A DNA stretch of 37,884 bases from Candidatus Krumholzibacteriia bacterium (GTDB lineage: Bacteria > Krumholzibacteriota > Krumholzibacteriia > LZORAL124-64-63): assembly GCA_024762975.1 (NCBI GenBank), contig JANTGJ010000019.1:1-37884 (forward strand), in the 5' to 3' direction. The translations under genes were made by a program, and so were the position numbers. The notes under the pieces were generated by a model, which worked only from the letters and a program-made list of their open reading frames with translations, was not told the origin of the DNA and did no database searches. Shown here piece by piece: positions 17,686-26,073 of the stretch (its first letter is position 1; each line of letters starts with the position of its first letter).

Positions 17686-18039
17686 GGGGGCGACCTGGCT
17701 TCGACGTGGTCGGGGGACCGTGGGCTGCATGCCGAGATTCCATGGAACTCGTAAAACGGTGGAAAAACCAATAAGTGACGAAAATAACTTCGCACTGGCA
17801 GCTTAGTTAAGCTGCTCGTCCCGGGATCGGGGGGTCACCAAACTGATCTCAAGGGGCGCCGTTTTTGGTGAATAGTTCGTGCTCAGGTTTCTGGGGTGCG
17901 GGCGAAATTTAAGTGAAACTAGCCGACTTGGTGGCGTGCTTCCTGGCCTCCTCTTCGGTTAAATAACAGGAAGCTAAGCATGTAGACGCTGACGGGGTAC
18001 CGGTTACGGACGCGGGTTCGATTCCCGCCGCCTCCACCA
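17686..18039 (+). ncRNA. ssrA: Transfer-messenger RNA (tmRNA)
   Basis: This 354-nt RNA rescues stalled ribosomes and tags the unfinished protein for proteolysis with SmpB. The tRNA-like ends are clear. The 5' GGGGGCG pairs with the 3' CGCCTCC (one G-U pair), followed by discriminator A and an encoded CCA at 18037-18039. The T arm is GCGGG-TTCGATT-CCCGC near 18013-18029. The 5' CTGGCTTCGACGTGG and the internal GCATGCCGAG are standard tmRNA blocks. A messenger part encodes a tag ending in ALAA with a TAG stop at 17804-17806, inside a GCAGCTTA/TAAGCTGC hairpin. The conserved GCTAAGCATGTAGACGCTG block precedes the 3' end. It is a one-piece tmRNA, convergent with the metal transporter operon. Confidence 0.97.
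17777..17806 (+). other. tmRNA tag reading frame, DENNFALAA
   Basis: Codons from 17777 read GAC GAA AAT AAC TTC GCA CTG GCA GCT TAG, giving DENNFALAA. I place the resume codon at GAC because AATA then stands at -7 to -4, as it does before the E. coli resume codon. The alternative is AGT at 17774, which would give SDENNFALAA and matches the E. coli distance from the conserved CTCGTAAAA block. The ALAA end is the normal ClpXP/ClpAP degron. Confidence 0.7.
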
Positions 18040-18047
18040 GAAACGCG

Positions 18048-18076
18048 AAGCGCCGGCTCGATCAGGGCCGGCGCTT
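18048..18076. terminator. Hairpin between tmRNA and the convergent transporter operon
   Basis: A 10-bp stem (AAGCGCCGGC / GCCGGCGCTT) starts 9 nt after the tmRNA CCA end. Its right arm covers the last codons of the minus-strand permease gene, whose stop lies in the loop. Neither flank has a long T-run, so the function is probable rather than sure. Confidence 0.6.
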
Positions 18077-18901
18077 TACCATGGCCACCGCGAAAAACGA
18101 GGTACCGGTCAGCAGGATCGTCACGGCGCCGGCCGGTAGATCGGGACCGTAGCTCAGTGCCAAGCCACCCGTCGTGAAGATCGCACAGAGCACGGCGGCC
18201 AGCGCCATCATCTGCCACAAACGCCGGGCGAAGAGGTTGGCGATCGCCGCGGGCAGCGTCAACAGGGCGATCACCAGGATGATACCGACGACCGTGACCA
18301 GCAGTACCACCGTCAGTGCCGTCAGACCCAGCAACAGGAAGTAGAAAGCCTGCACCCGCACGCCGCGCAGCGTGGCGAACTCCGGGTCGAAGCAAACTGC
18401 GAGCAATTGCTTGTGAAACAGGGCGACGACTCCAACGACGAGCAATGCCAGCGCTCCGACCAGCCACAGATCACGCGCGCCGACCATCAGGATGTTGCCG
18501 AAGAGGTAGCTCATCAGGTCCGTCGTGTAGCCGGGAGTCAACGAAATCATCACGATGCCCAGCGCCATGCCGACGGCCCAGACCGCGCCGATCACCGTGT
18601 CCTCGCGCTGGTGCAGGCGCAAGCTGACCCAGCCGATGATCGAGGCCGAGAGCAGCGCAGCCAGCACCGAGCCGAGCATCGGCGTGAGCCAGTGTACGCC
18701 GTGCACGACGTTCAGGTAGTGGGCGATCCCGAGACCGGCCAGTACCGAATGGGCAATTCCTCCGGCGATGTAGCTGATGCGCCGAATCACCACGAAGGTG
18801 CCGACGACGCCACACGAGATGCTCGCCAACAACCCGGCGAGCAGCGCATACTGCAGGAAAGCGTGATCGGACAGGGCCGGGAAAAACTCCAGGAAGCTCA
18901 A
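18062..18901 (-). CDS. znuB: Zinc/manganese ABC transporter permease (ZnuB-type, ABC-3 family)
   Basis: This 279-residue integral membrane protein is the pore subunit of a metal uptake ABC transporter. Eight or so hydrophobic helices alternate with short loops. The family signature ISYIAGGIAHSVLAGLGIA near residues 42-60 and the coupling-helix region around PEFATLRGVRVQAFYFLLL are present. The gene overlaps znuC by four bases (ATGA), so translation is coupled. It is the last gene of a minus-strand operon that ends beside tmRNA. The ABC-3 family carries zinc, manganese or iron; zinc is assumed from the His-rich loop of the binding protein. Confidence 0.93.
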   Translation of the reverse strand: MSFLEFFPALSDHAFLQYALLAGLLASISCGVVGTFVVIRRISYIAGGIAHSVLAGLGIAHYLNVVHGVHWLTPMLGSVLAALLSASIIGWVSLRLHQREDTVIGAVWAVGMALGIVMISLTPGYTTDLMSYLFGNILMVGARDLWLVGALALLVVGVVALFHKQLLAVCFDPEFATLRGVRVQAFYFLLLGLTALTVVLLVTVVGIILVIALLTLPAAIANLFARRLWQMMALAAVLCAIFTTGGLALSYGPDLPAGAVTILLTGTSFFAVAMVKRRP

Positions 18902-19656
18902 TGCTCGTGCCCCCCGTCACTGCAGCGGTGATCGTGACGGATCAGCCGCATGTCGCTGCCGTAGAGGTCGGCGATCACCTCTCCGGTGATGTTGCTGGTC
19001 GGGTGCACGACGACCTCGCGGCCGACACAGATCACGCTGCGGACGAATCCCGACACGAAGCCCAGGTCGTGGGAAACGAGCACGATGGTCAGTTGCCGGT
19101 TCAATTCCTGAAGGAGCCGATAGAACGTCTCTTCGACGTGGGCGTCCAGACCGGAAGTGGGTTCGTCCAGCAGCAGCATCTGAGGGTCGCCGGCCAGGGC
19201 GCGGGCGATCAATGTGCGCTGCTTCTGACCGCCCGAGAGTGAGGCGAAATGATGATCGGCTCGGTCGGCGAGTCCCACCTGCTCCAGGCAGGCCAGGGCT
19301 TGTACGCGATCATCGCGCAGCCAGGAGCCCCAGCGGCGGGTCACGCCCAGGCGACCCATCAGCGTTACATCCAACGCGGTCACCGGGAAGAGCGGATCCA
19401 GACGAGGGTGTTGGGGCACATAGCCGATCCGGCGTCGGGCCCGTGCCGGCTGCTGTCCGAATACCTCGATGCGGCCCCGGGTCGGTTTCAACAGGCCCAG
19501 CACGAGTTTCAACAGGGTGGTCTTGCCGCTGCCGTTGGGTCCGACGATGCTGACAAAATCCCCCTGCGGCACTGTCAGGTTCACATCCCGCAATACCATG
19601 TCGCGCTCATAGGCGAAATCCATGTTCTCGCAGTGCAGTGCCGAGTGGGGGGTCAT
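18898..19656 (-). CDS. znuC: Zinc/manganese ABC transporter ATP-binding protein (ZnuC-type)
   Basis: The 252-residue cytoplasmic ATPase drives the metal transporter. It has Walker A GPNGSGKT at residues 39-46, the signature LSGGQKQR, Walker B LLLDEPTSGLD and the switch His in VSHDLGFV. A short C-terminal extension with several histidines (RHDHRCSDGGHEH) follows the last conserved helix; it may bind metal, but this is inference. The gene overlaps both neighbours by four bases (znuA upstream, znuB downstream), giving a tight three-gene operon in the order A-C-B. Confidence 0.95.
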   Translation of the reverse strand: MTPHSALHCENMDFAYERDMVLRDVNLTVPQGDFVSIVGPNGSGKTTLLKLVLGLLKPTRGRIEVFGQQPARARRRIGYVPQHPRLDPLFPVTALDVTLMGRLGVTRRWGSWLRDDRVQALACLEQVGLADRADHHFASLSGGQKQRTLIARALAGDPQMLLLDEPTSGLDAHVEETFYRLLQELNRQLTIVLVSHDLGFVSGFVRSVICVGREVVVHPTSNITGEVIADLYGSDMRLIRHDHRCSDGGHEH

Positions 19657-20594
19657 GAATCCTCTTTCCGGGATTCGCGAGCGGCGAACTCTTCGGCCAA
19701 TCGATCGGCAAGGTACTTCAGGTTTTCCTCGTAGGGACGCGCCAGCGGGTCCAGGGCGATGACCCCTGCATCGATTTCTGCGGCGATCCTACCGGCCACC
19801 TCGCGTGAGAACTGCGGCTGGACGATGATCGTTCGAGCGCCTGCCGCCCGAGCCTGGGCGATTACCTGAGCCAGATGACGTGGTCCCGGTTCATGACCAT
19901 CGATCTCGATGGCGACCTGCTTCAGCCCATACGCACGGGCAAAGTGTCCGAAAGCCGGATGAAAGACGAAAAAGCTCTCGCCGCGGTAGGGTGCCAGCAA
20001 CGCCTTGATCTCGGTGTCCAGCCGGGTCAAACGAGAATCGAGCGCGGCGGCTCGAACCCGGATGCTGTCCGCCGACGTCGGCCGCAATTCGATCAGGGCC
20101 GCCGCCAGGGCCGATGCCTGGGCACGTGCCTGATTCGGATCCAGCCAGGTATGGGGGTCGATGCCGCCGTGATGGTGGCCGTTGTGTGGCTGATGCTTCC
20201 CGTGCGCCGGTTCCTGGTTCAACTCATCCGCCATCGCGGGCGGCAGCAGGATGCGCGGCCGGCCGGGAAGCCGTTCGATCTTGGGCATCAGGCTGCGTTC
20301 GAACGGGACGCCGGCGCGCACGAACAATTTGGCGCCCAACAGACGGGCGATCTGGCGGGAAGTGGGATCGAAAGTGGCCGGTGACTGACCCGGACCGACC
20401 AGCACCTCGACCGTCCACTCCGGTCCCGCGATCTGTTCGACGAACCACGCTTGAGGCAGGATACTCACCATCACGTCCGGGGTGTCCGCGGGCTGTTTGG
20501 CGGCGCCACCGCAGCCGGCCATCAACAGGCACATCGCCACTACCGGCAGGATCAACCGGCGGGACAGGATGCGGGGGAGTATTTCGCGGATCAA
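19653..20594 (-). CDS. znuA: Metal ABC transporter substrate-binding lipoprotein (ZnuA-like)
   Basis: This 313-residue protein delivers metal to the ZnuBC-type pump. A signal peptide with lipobox LMAGC (Cys28) anchors it as a lipoprotein. A His-rich loop, HGKHQPHNGHHHGG at residues 131-144, is typical of zinc-binding ZnuA, and His148 in DPHTW plus the HPAFGHFARAYGL segment supply conserved ligands. The usual first ligand (His in PHTYEPTP) is replaced by Ala in SPATFDPTSRQ. The start appears to be TTG at 20594, with GGAAGGG upstream; the nearest ATG is out of frame. No obvious Zur-type palindrome is visible in the 241-bp divergent gap to the aldolase gene. Confidence 0.9.
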   Translation of the reverse strand: MIREILPRILSRRLILPVVAMCLLMAGCGGAAKQPADTPDVMVSILPQAWFVEQIAGPEWTVEVLVGPGQSPATFDPTSRQIARLLGAKLFVRAGVPFERSLMPKIERLPGRPRILLPPAMADELNQEPAHGKHQPHNGHHHGGIDPHTWLDPNQARAQASALAAALIELRPTSADSIRVRAAALDSRLTRLDTEIKALLAPYRGESFFVFHPAFGHFARAYGLKQVAIEIDGHEPGPRHLAQVIAQARAAGARTIIVQPQFSREVAGRIAAEIDAGVIALDPLARPYEENLKYLADRLAEEFAARESRKEDS

Positions 20595-20835
20595 GATTTC
20601 AGCCCTTCCATTCCGAATTCAGCACAAGGCCTGACCATGATATACGTTGCCCTTGGATTCGCAATCGGTATGTTGACACCGGAGCGGGCTCCAAGGGGTC
20701 TTTTTTGCTGGTTCCGCGCCGCCGGTTCGTTTAGCTTGGGCGAGAGACTTGCATCGGCGCGAGACCCGATTCGTACGCGCCGGATAGTATCCTCATCGAC
20801 CGGTGCGGACCGGAATTTCCGCGAAGGAGTACGTC

Positions 20836-21852
20836 ATGCCCCTGATTCCCATGCGCGTTATGCTCGACCACGCCGCCGAGAACGGCTACGGCGTCGGTGC
20901 TTTCAATGTGAACAACATGGAGCAGATCCAGTCCATCATGATGGCGGCCACCGAGACCAACAGCCCGGTCATCGTGCAGGCCAGTCGCGGCGCCCGCTCC
21001 TACTCCGACGACAATTACCTGCGGCATCTGATGCTGGCCGCGGCCGAGCTGAATCCGAAGATCCCGATCGCTATGCATCAGGATCATGGGAACAGCCCCG
21101 AGACCTGCTTCAGCGCAATTGACTACGGATTTACTTCGGTCATGATGGACGGCTCACTCGAGGCCGATGGCAAGACCCCGGCGACCTATGACTACAATGT
21201 GGATGTGACCCGCCAGGTCGTGGCCAAGGCTCACGCGCTGGGAGTCACCGTCGAAGCCGAGCTGGGTTGCCTGGGCGGAATCGAGGATGGACACGGTGCC
21301 GGCCTGAGCGAGGACGAGGCGGCTGACCACTTGACCGATCCGGCCGAAGCCGAGCAGTTCGTCCAGGATACGAATTGCGATGCCCTGGCCGTGGCCATCG
21401 GTACCAGTCATGGTGCCTACAAGTTCACCAAGAAGCCCACGGGCGATGTGCTGAAGATGGACGTCATCGCCGAGATTCACCGTCGTCTGCCGAACACCCA
21501 CCTGGTCATGCACGGCTCCAGTTCGGTGCCGCGCGAACTGGTCGACATCATCAACAATTACGGTGGTGGCCTGAAGGAAAGTTACGGCGTTCCCGTCGAA
21601 GCGATCCAGGAAGGCATCAAGCACGGCGTGCGCAAGATCAATGTGGATACGGATAACCGCTTGGCGATTACCGGAGCGATCCGCAAGGTCTTTGCCGAGA
21701 ATCCCGAGAAGTTCGATCCGCGCGACTACCTCAAGCCGGCGCGCATCGCGATGGCCGAGGTCGTCAAGGCCCGGATGATCGCTTTCGGTCAGGCGGGATG
21801 GGCGGACAAGGTGCCGCATGTGACACTGGACGAGATGGCCAAGCGCTACTAG
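20836..21852 (+). CDS. fba: Class II fructose-1,6-bisphosphate aldolase (zinc-dependent)
   Basis: The enzyme cleaves fructose-1,6-bisphosphate to dihydroxyacetone phosphate and glyceraldehyde-3-phosphate, and runs in reverse in gluconeogenesis or the Calvin cycle. The 338-residue protein carries the zinc and catalytic residues of class II: Asp83 and His84 in MHQDHGN, His192 in GTSHGAYKF and His226 in VMHGSSSVP. The [15 protein letters not shown] loop binds the phosphate. The overall form resembles the subtype labelled 'Calvin cycle subtype', but no other Calvin genes are here. GAAGGAG eight bases before the ATG at 20836 sets the start. It is a single-gene unit, divergent from the metal transporter, with a strong terminator. 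Confidence 0.95.
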   Translation: MPLIPMRVMLDHAAENGYGVGAFNVNNMEQIQSIMMAATETNSPVIVQASRGARSYSDDNYLRHLMLAAAELNPKIPIAMHQDHGNSPETCFSAIDYGFTSVMMDGSLEADGKTPATYDYNVDVTRQVVAKAHALGVTVEAELGCLGGIEDGHGAGLSEDEAADHLTDPAEAEQFVQDTNCDALAVAIGTSHGAYKFTKKPTGDVLKMDVIAEIHRRLPNTHLVMHGSSSVPRELVDIINNYGGGLKESYGVPVEAIQEGIKHGVRKINVDTDNRLAITGAIRKVFAENPEKFDPRDYLKPARIAMAEVVKARMIAFGQAGWADKVPHVTLDEMAKRY

Positions 21853-21871
21853 TTCCGGTGAAATCGTGATC

Positions 21872-21908
21872 GCGGGCGGGGCCAGGGGCTCCGCCCGCTT
21901 CATTTTTT
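21872..21908 (+). terminator. Rho-independent terminator after the aldolase
   Basis: An 8-bp GC stem (GCGGGCGG / CCGCCCGC) around an 11-base loop is followed by TTCATTTTTT. It starts 20 nt after the aldolase stop codon. Confidence 0.88.
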
Positions 21909-22112
21909 GCGGAATCTTTCACTAAAATTTGACCTGGCAGATTTGCATTTTCGCCGCTTCTGCCCTATTCTACGGACCGCGCCGCGTCTGCCTGCCATGC
22001 ACCAAGCGACTTCTTGAGGCTGGGCGGACGTGCTTTTTTCTACCCCGAGCAGGGGTTTTGAAATTCACTTTCAATCTCCGGCGAGATGGTTGCCGGGAAC
22101 GGGAAAGACGCC

Positions 22113-24200
22113 ATGATTGACGATCTGAGCCGGATCAGGAATATCGGCATCAGTGCCCACATCGATTCGGGCAAGACCACGCTGACCGAGCGGATCCTCT
22201 ACTATACGGGACGAATCCGCGCCATCCACGAGGTCAAGGGGAAGGATGGCGTTGGCGCTACCATGGATTCGATGGAGCTCGAGCGCGAGCGCGGTATCAC
22301 GATCCAGAGCGCGGCGACGCACACCGTCTGGAAGGACTACCACGTCAATATCATCGACACACCGGGGCACGTGGACTTCACGATCGAAGTCGAACGTGCG
22401 CTGAAGGTGCTGGACGGCGCCGTGCTGGTGTTGTGCGCGGTGGCCGGCGTGCAGAGTCAATCCATCACCGTCGATCGGCAAATGAAGCGCTACAACGTGC
22501 CGCGGATCGCCTTCGTCAACAAGTGCGACCGTTCCGGAGCCAACCCCGCGCGGGTGACCGAGCAATTGCGTGAGAAGCTGAAGCACAACGCCGTCATGAT
22601 GCAGATTCCGATCGGTCTGGAGGCGGAACTCGAGGGCGTTGTCGACCTGGTGACGATGAAGGCAATTCGTTTCGAGGGTGAGAACGGCGAAAATATCGTC
22701 GAGTCCGAGATTCCCGCCGCCCTGCAGGTCGAGGCCGCCGCCCGCCGCGAGGCCATGCTGGACGCCGTATCGATGTTTAGTGACGATCTGATGGAAGCAA
22801 TTCTGGAAGAAACGGTCACCGAGGAAATGATCCACGCAGCGATCCGCAATGGTGTCCTGGCCAACGAGCTGACCCCCGTCTACATGGGATCAGCCTACAA
22901 GAACAAGGGTGTGCAGCTACTGCTCAATGCGGTGCTGGAATACCTGCCGTCCCCGACGGACATCGAAAATACAGCGCTGAAAATGTTGCCCGGCGGCGAG
23001 GAGGAGGAGTTCATCCTCTCGAATGACCCCGAGGCGCCGCTCGTTTGCAACGCATTCAAGCTCGAAGAGGGCCCGTATGGTCAGCTGACCTATGTGCGCA
23101 TCTACGAGGGCATCCTGCAGAAGGGTTCGGATATCTACAACAGCCGCACCGGCAAGAAGGTCAAGGTCGGCCGTCTCGGTCGCATGCATGCGGATGAGAT
23201 GGAGGAGATCACCGAGGCCAGCGCCGGTGATATCATCGCACTCTTCGGTGTCGACTGCGCCAGCGGTGATACCTTCACTTCGGGCGAGCGCATCTCGCTG
23301 TCGAGTATGCACGTGCCCGAGCCGGTGGTGTCCCTGGCCGTGCAGCCCGAGGACGCCAAGGCCGCCGATCGGATGAGCAAGGCGTTGCACCGTTTCACGC
23401 GCGAGGATCCGACCTTCCGCACCGCGGTCGATGACGAAACCGGGGATACGCTGATCAGCGGGATGGGCGAGCTGCACCTCGAGGTCTATATCGAGCGCAT
23501 CAAGCGCGAGTTCAATGCCAATGTCGAGACCGGTGCGCCTCAGGTGAAGTACCGCGAGACGATGACCGAGGCGGTGGACTTCGACTACACCCACAAGAAA
23601 CAAACCGGTGGCTCGGGCCAGTACGCCAAGGTGCAGGGCACGATGGGCCCGAACGATAAAGGCGACTTCGAATTCGAGAGCAAGGTCGTCGGCGGAAATA
23701 TTCCGACCGAGTACATCGGAGCCTGCAAGAAGGGCTTCGAAATGTCGATCGATGAAGGCAGTTTCATCGGCCACCCCGTGCAGGGGCTTTCGGTCACTCT
23801 CAGGGATGGAAATTCGCACGCGGTCGATTCGTCGGACATGGCCTTCATGGTCGCCTGTCGGCAGGCCTTCCGCGAGTTCTACCTCAAGGGCAAGCCGGTG
23901 GCTCTCGAACCGTTGATGCTGGTCTCCATCGAAGGACCGACCGAGTTCCAGGGCGATATCATCAAGACGTTGATGCAACGCCGCGGTGTCATCGTCGGTA
24001 CGACAGAGGATGAGGGCTTCATTCGTGTGGATGCGAATGTTCCCCTGGCCGAGATGTTCGGTTATGCTTCGGTCCTGCGCTCGGCGACTCAGGGCAAGGC
24101 CGAGTTTACAATGGAATTCGCACGGTACGCCCCGGCCCCGGCCGAGGTCGCCGAAGAACTGGTCAAGAGTTATCAGGAGCGGCGGGCCCAGGGCCGCTAG
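22113..24200 (+). CDS. fusA: Elongation factor G of the spdEFG1/mitochondrial-EFG1-like type
   Basis: EF-G drives translocation on the ribosome; this 695-residue copy has all five domains. The P-loop is AHIDSGKT (residues 15-22) where standard EF-G has AHIDAGKT. The following text ([21 protein letters not shown], then [31 protein letters not shown] and [11 protein letters not shown]) closely resembles mitochondrial EFG1 and the spdEFG1 clade. G4 is NKCDR. Domain IV ([13 protein letters not shown]) and the SPPxxFGYA-type end of domain V ([11 protein letters not shown]) are present. I start it at ATG 22113 because [16 protein letters not shown] fits the family; ATG 22086 would add nine residues. 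It is not next to rpsL, rpsG or tuf, as canonical fusA usually is. Confidence 0.93.
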   Translation: MIDDLSRIRNIGISAHIDSGKTTLTERILYYTGRIRAIHEVKGKDGVGATMDSMELERERGITIQSAATHTVWKDYHVNIIDTPGHVDFTIEVERALKVLDGAVLVLCAVAGVQSQSITVDRQMKRYNVPRIAFVNKCDRSGANPARVTEQLREKLKHNAVMMQIPIGLEAELEGVVDLVTMKAIRFEGENGENIVESEIPAALQVEAAARREAMLDAVSMFSDDLMEAILEETVTEEMIHAAIRNGVLANELTPVYMGSAYKNKGVQLLLNAVLEYLPSPTDIENTALKMLPGGEEEEFILSNDPEAPLVCNAFKLEEGPYGQLTYVRIYEGILQKGSDIYNSRTGKKVKVGRLGRMHADEMEEITEASAGDIIALFGVDCASGDTFTSGERISLSSMHVPEPVVSLAVQPEDAKAADRMSKALHRFTREDPTFRTAVDDETGDTLISGMGELHLEVYIERIKREFNANVETGAPQVKYRETMTEAVDFDYTHKKQTGGSGQYAKVQGTMGPNDKGDFEFESKVVGGNIPTEYIGACKKGFEMSIDEGSFIGHPVQGLSVTLRDGNSHAVDSSDMAFMVACRQAFREFYLKGKPVALEPLMLVSIEGPTEFQGDIIKTLMQRRGVIVGTTEDEGFIRVDANVPLAEMFGYASVLRSATQGKAEFTMEFARYAPAPAEVAEELVKSYQERRAQGR

Positions 24201-24263
24201 TCTGTTCGGAATCTACCACGCGAATCTGCGGAAATAGCTGGAAATCAGCGAGTGAGGAACGAC

Positions 24264-24971
24264 ATGACCGAGAAAAGCATGATCGAGCGCAGCCCCATCC
24301 GCATCTTCGACCGGGCGATCGGTGGGGGACTGGGCACGGGCAATCTGGGTGTGGTGTTGTCACGTCCGGGTGTCGGCAAGACGGCCTTCCTGATCGGGCT
24401 GGCCGTGGACCAGTTGCTGCAGGGCAAGAAAGTGCTCTACATTTCGACCAAGGAACCGGTGGATCACATCCATCACTTCTTCGACGAGGTCTTCCACTCC
24501 ATGGCTGCCGCGCTGGACGCCAGCAGCGTGCCGCAGCGTCAACTGAAGATGGAGCGCAACCGCCATATCCTGGTCTACAACCGCGACTTCTTCTCCCTGG
24601 AGAAGCTGGAACAGTCCGCTACCTTTTTGAAGGATGCTGCGGGCTTCGTGCCCGACATGGTGATCATGGATGGCACTCCGCGTTTCTCGAAATCCGAGAA
24701 GTGGGAAATCGAGGGCGTGCGCAAGTTGGCCGCCGAGTGGAATGCCGAGGTCTGGACGAGCGCGAATACCCATCGCGAAGGCCAGGACATGGACGAGCGC
24801 GGCGTGCCGAACGCCATCGCGAAATATGACGAGCTGGTGGACGTGATCGTCCACCTGTGCCCCGAAAGTGAACACATCAGGGTTCGGATCACCAAGGAGC
24901 ACTCCAACGAGGAGATCGCTCAGGTGCAGATGGAACTGGACGCGGCCACGATGTTGCTGCGTTGGAACTAG
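24264..24971 (+). CDS. Orphan RecA/KaiC-like P-loop ATPase of unknown function
   Basis: This 235-residue cytoplasmic protein has a single RecA-fold ATPase core. A lead-in resembling KaiC/DnaB (IRIFDRAIGGGLGTGNLGVV) runs into Walker A RPGVGKTA (Lys39), then a strand VLYISTKEP in the place where KaiC and RadA have a catalytic acidic residue. Walker B is PDMVIMDG. A strand reading EVWTSANTHRE follows, like the sensor strand of RecA-type ATPases. There is no HTH, zinc finger or second ATPase domain. GAGGA ahead of the ATG at 24264 supports the start. It lies 63 nt after EF-G and 4 nt before YggS, so it is probably co-transcribed with one or both. Function unknown. Confidence 0.75.
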   Translation: MTEKSMIERSPIRIFDRAIGGGLGTGNLGVVLSRPGVGKTAFLIGLAVDQLLQGKKVLYISTKEPVDHIHHFFDEVFHSMAAALDASSVPQRQLKMERNRHILVYNRDFFSLEKLEQSATFLKDAAGFVPDMVIMDGTPRFSKSEKWEIEGVRKLAAEWNAEVWTSANTHREGQDMDERGVPNAIAKYDELVDVIVHLCPESEHIRVRITKEHSNEEIAQVQMELDAATMLLRWN

Positions 24972-24975
24972 ATTC

Positions 24976-25698
24976 ATGACCGCGCCGAATGTGCGGGAGA
25001 ATCTGGAGCGTATCGGCGAGCGCATTGCGAACGCCTGTGGCCGAGCCGGGAGAGATCCCGGCTCGGTGCGTTTGGTGGCCGTCTCCAAGCGGATTCCCTT
25101 GCCGTTGGTTGTCGATGCCTGTCGGGCAGGGCACCGACTCCTGGGCGAGAACCGGATCCCCGATGCCCTCGACCGCCAGCCCGAACTGGCCCGCGCGCTG
25201 GACGAGGCCGGCCTCGATTCGTCGGCTGTCGAGTGGCACTTCATCGGCCACCTCCAGGGCAACAAGGCGGGCAGGGTCATCGGCCATTTCAGCCTGAACC
25301 ACGGAGTGGATTCCCTCCGTCTGGCCCAGCGCATGTCTCGTCTGGCGACCGAAGGCGGCCACATCGAGCGGATCCTCCTGGAGGTGAACATCTCCGGCGA
25401 GGAACAGAAACATGGTTTCGCGCCCGAAGCGGTCGGTGACGCGATCGCCCGAATCGATGGGATGGACGGCCTGGAGGTCCGAGGTCTGATGGGTATGGCT
25501 CGCGCCGGAGCCGACGAAGCGGAGTTGCGACGCACTTTCGCCCTGCTGCGGGAAACGGCCCTGAACGCCCGGGGGCCGAATGGACCCCAGTTGCAGGAAT
25601 TGAGCATGGGGATGAGTGGCGACTTCGAAGAGGCCATCGTTGAAGGAGCGACACTGATCCGCATCGGCTCGGCCATCTTCGGTCCTCGTCAATATTGA
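24976..25698 (+). CDS. YggS-family pyridoxal-phosphate homeostasis protein
   Basis: YggS/PROSC proteins hold pyridoxal 5'-phosphate on a single TIM barrel and balance vitamin B6 and amino-acid pools; no enzymatic reaction is established. The 240-residue length is normal. The PLP Lys is Lys38 in RLVAVSKRIP. Other landmarks are HFIGHLQGNK, LLEVNISGEEQKHGF, ELSMGMSGDFEEAI and the phosphate-binding IRIGSAIFG. The ATG at 24976 is four bases after the ATPase stop, and the gene is followed directly by YggT. Together with the DivIVA protein downstream this resembles the ylm/divIVA cluster of Gram-positives, where ylmE is the YggS member. Confidence 0.93.
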   Translation: MTAPNVRENLERIGERIANACGRAGRDPGSVRLVAVSKRIPLPLVVDACRAGHRLLGENRIPDALDRQPELARALDEAGLDSSAVEWHFIGHLQGNKAGRVIGHFSLNHGVDSLRLAQRMSRLATEGGHIERILLEVNISGEEQKHGFAPEAVGDAIARIDGMDGLEVRGLMGMARAGADEAELRRTFALLRETALNARGPNGPQLQELSMGMSGDFEEAIVEGATLIRIGSAIFGPRQY

Positions 25699-25739
25699 TC
25701 AATCGTGCGCTGTGGCCGTGCGAAGTGCAGGGGGGAATT

Positions 25740-25988
25740 TTGAGCATCCGCCAACTGATCCTGGCCATCCTGCAGGTGGCATCGTGGTTGATTCTCCTGC
25801 GCGTGATCCTGTCCTGGGTCCATCCGAAGCCGAAGAACGAAATCCTACAATCGATCATCTACTATACGGATCTACTACTTGCTCCATTGCGCGCCATCAT
25901 CCCGGTGCGCGGCATCGATCTCTCTCCCATCCTGGCATGGCTCTTGATAAACCTCCTCATGAGATGGATTGCCCAGACCGGTGCCTGA
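25740..25988 (+). CDS. YggT-family small membrane protein
   Basis: This 82-residue protein has two hydrophobic segments separated by a short polar loop. The motif ILLRVILSWVHP in the first half and LAPLRAIIPVRGIDLSPILAWLLI in the second are typical of YggT (YlmG). Family members sit in the inner membrane and have been linked to cell-division septum or nucleoid organisation. I start it at TTG 25740 because AGGGGGG lies four bases before it; the frame is also open upstream to TTG 25695, overlapping the YggS stop, and includes a GTG at 25725. It lies between YggS and the DivIVA gene, the same order as ylmE-ylmG-divIVA. Confidence 0.85.
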   Translation: MSIRQLILAILQVASWLILLRVILSWVHPKPKNEILQSIIYYTDLLLAPLRAIIPVRGIDLSPILAWLLINLLMRWIAQTGA

Positions 25989-26073
25989 TTCTTGCGTGTT
26001 GAATTTTTATGAGGCCCATGCGGGGCCCAACCGCCGGACCAGCGCTCCCGGTTTCCCGAACCAGGAGAAGATC

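Noticed and set aside
17208-17795. 195-codon minus-strand frame that reaches into tmRNA
   Set aside because: It overlaps a certain RNA gene and the dehydrogenase on the other strand.
20595-20835. Zur operator and sigma-70 promoter in the divergent gap
   Set aside because: TTGACA at 20673 has no -10 partner at proper spacing and no AT-rich palindrome is visible; left unannotated.
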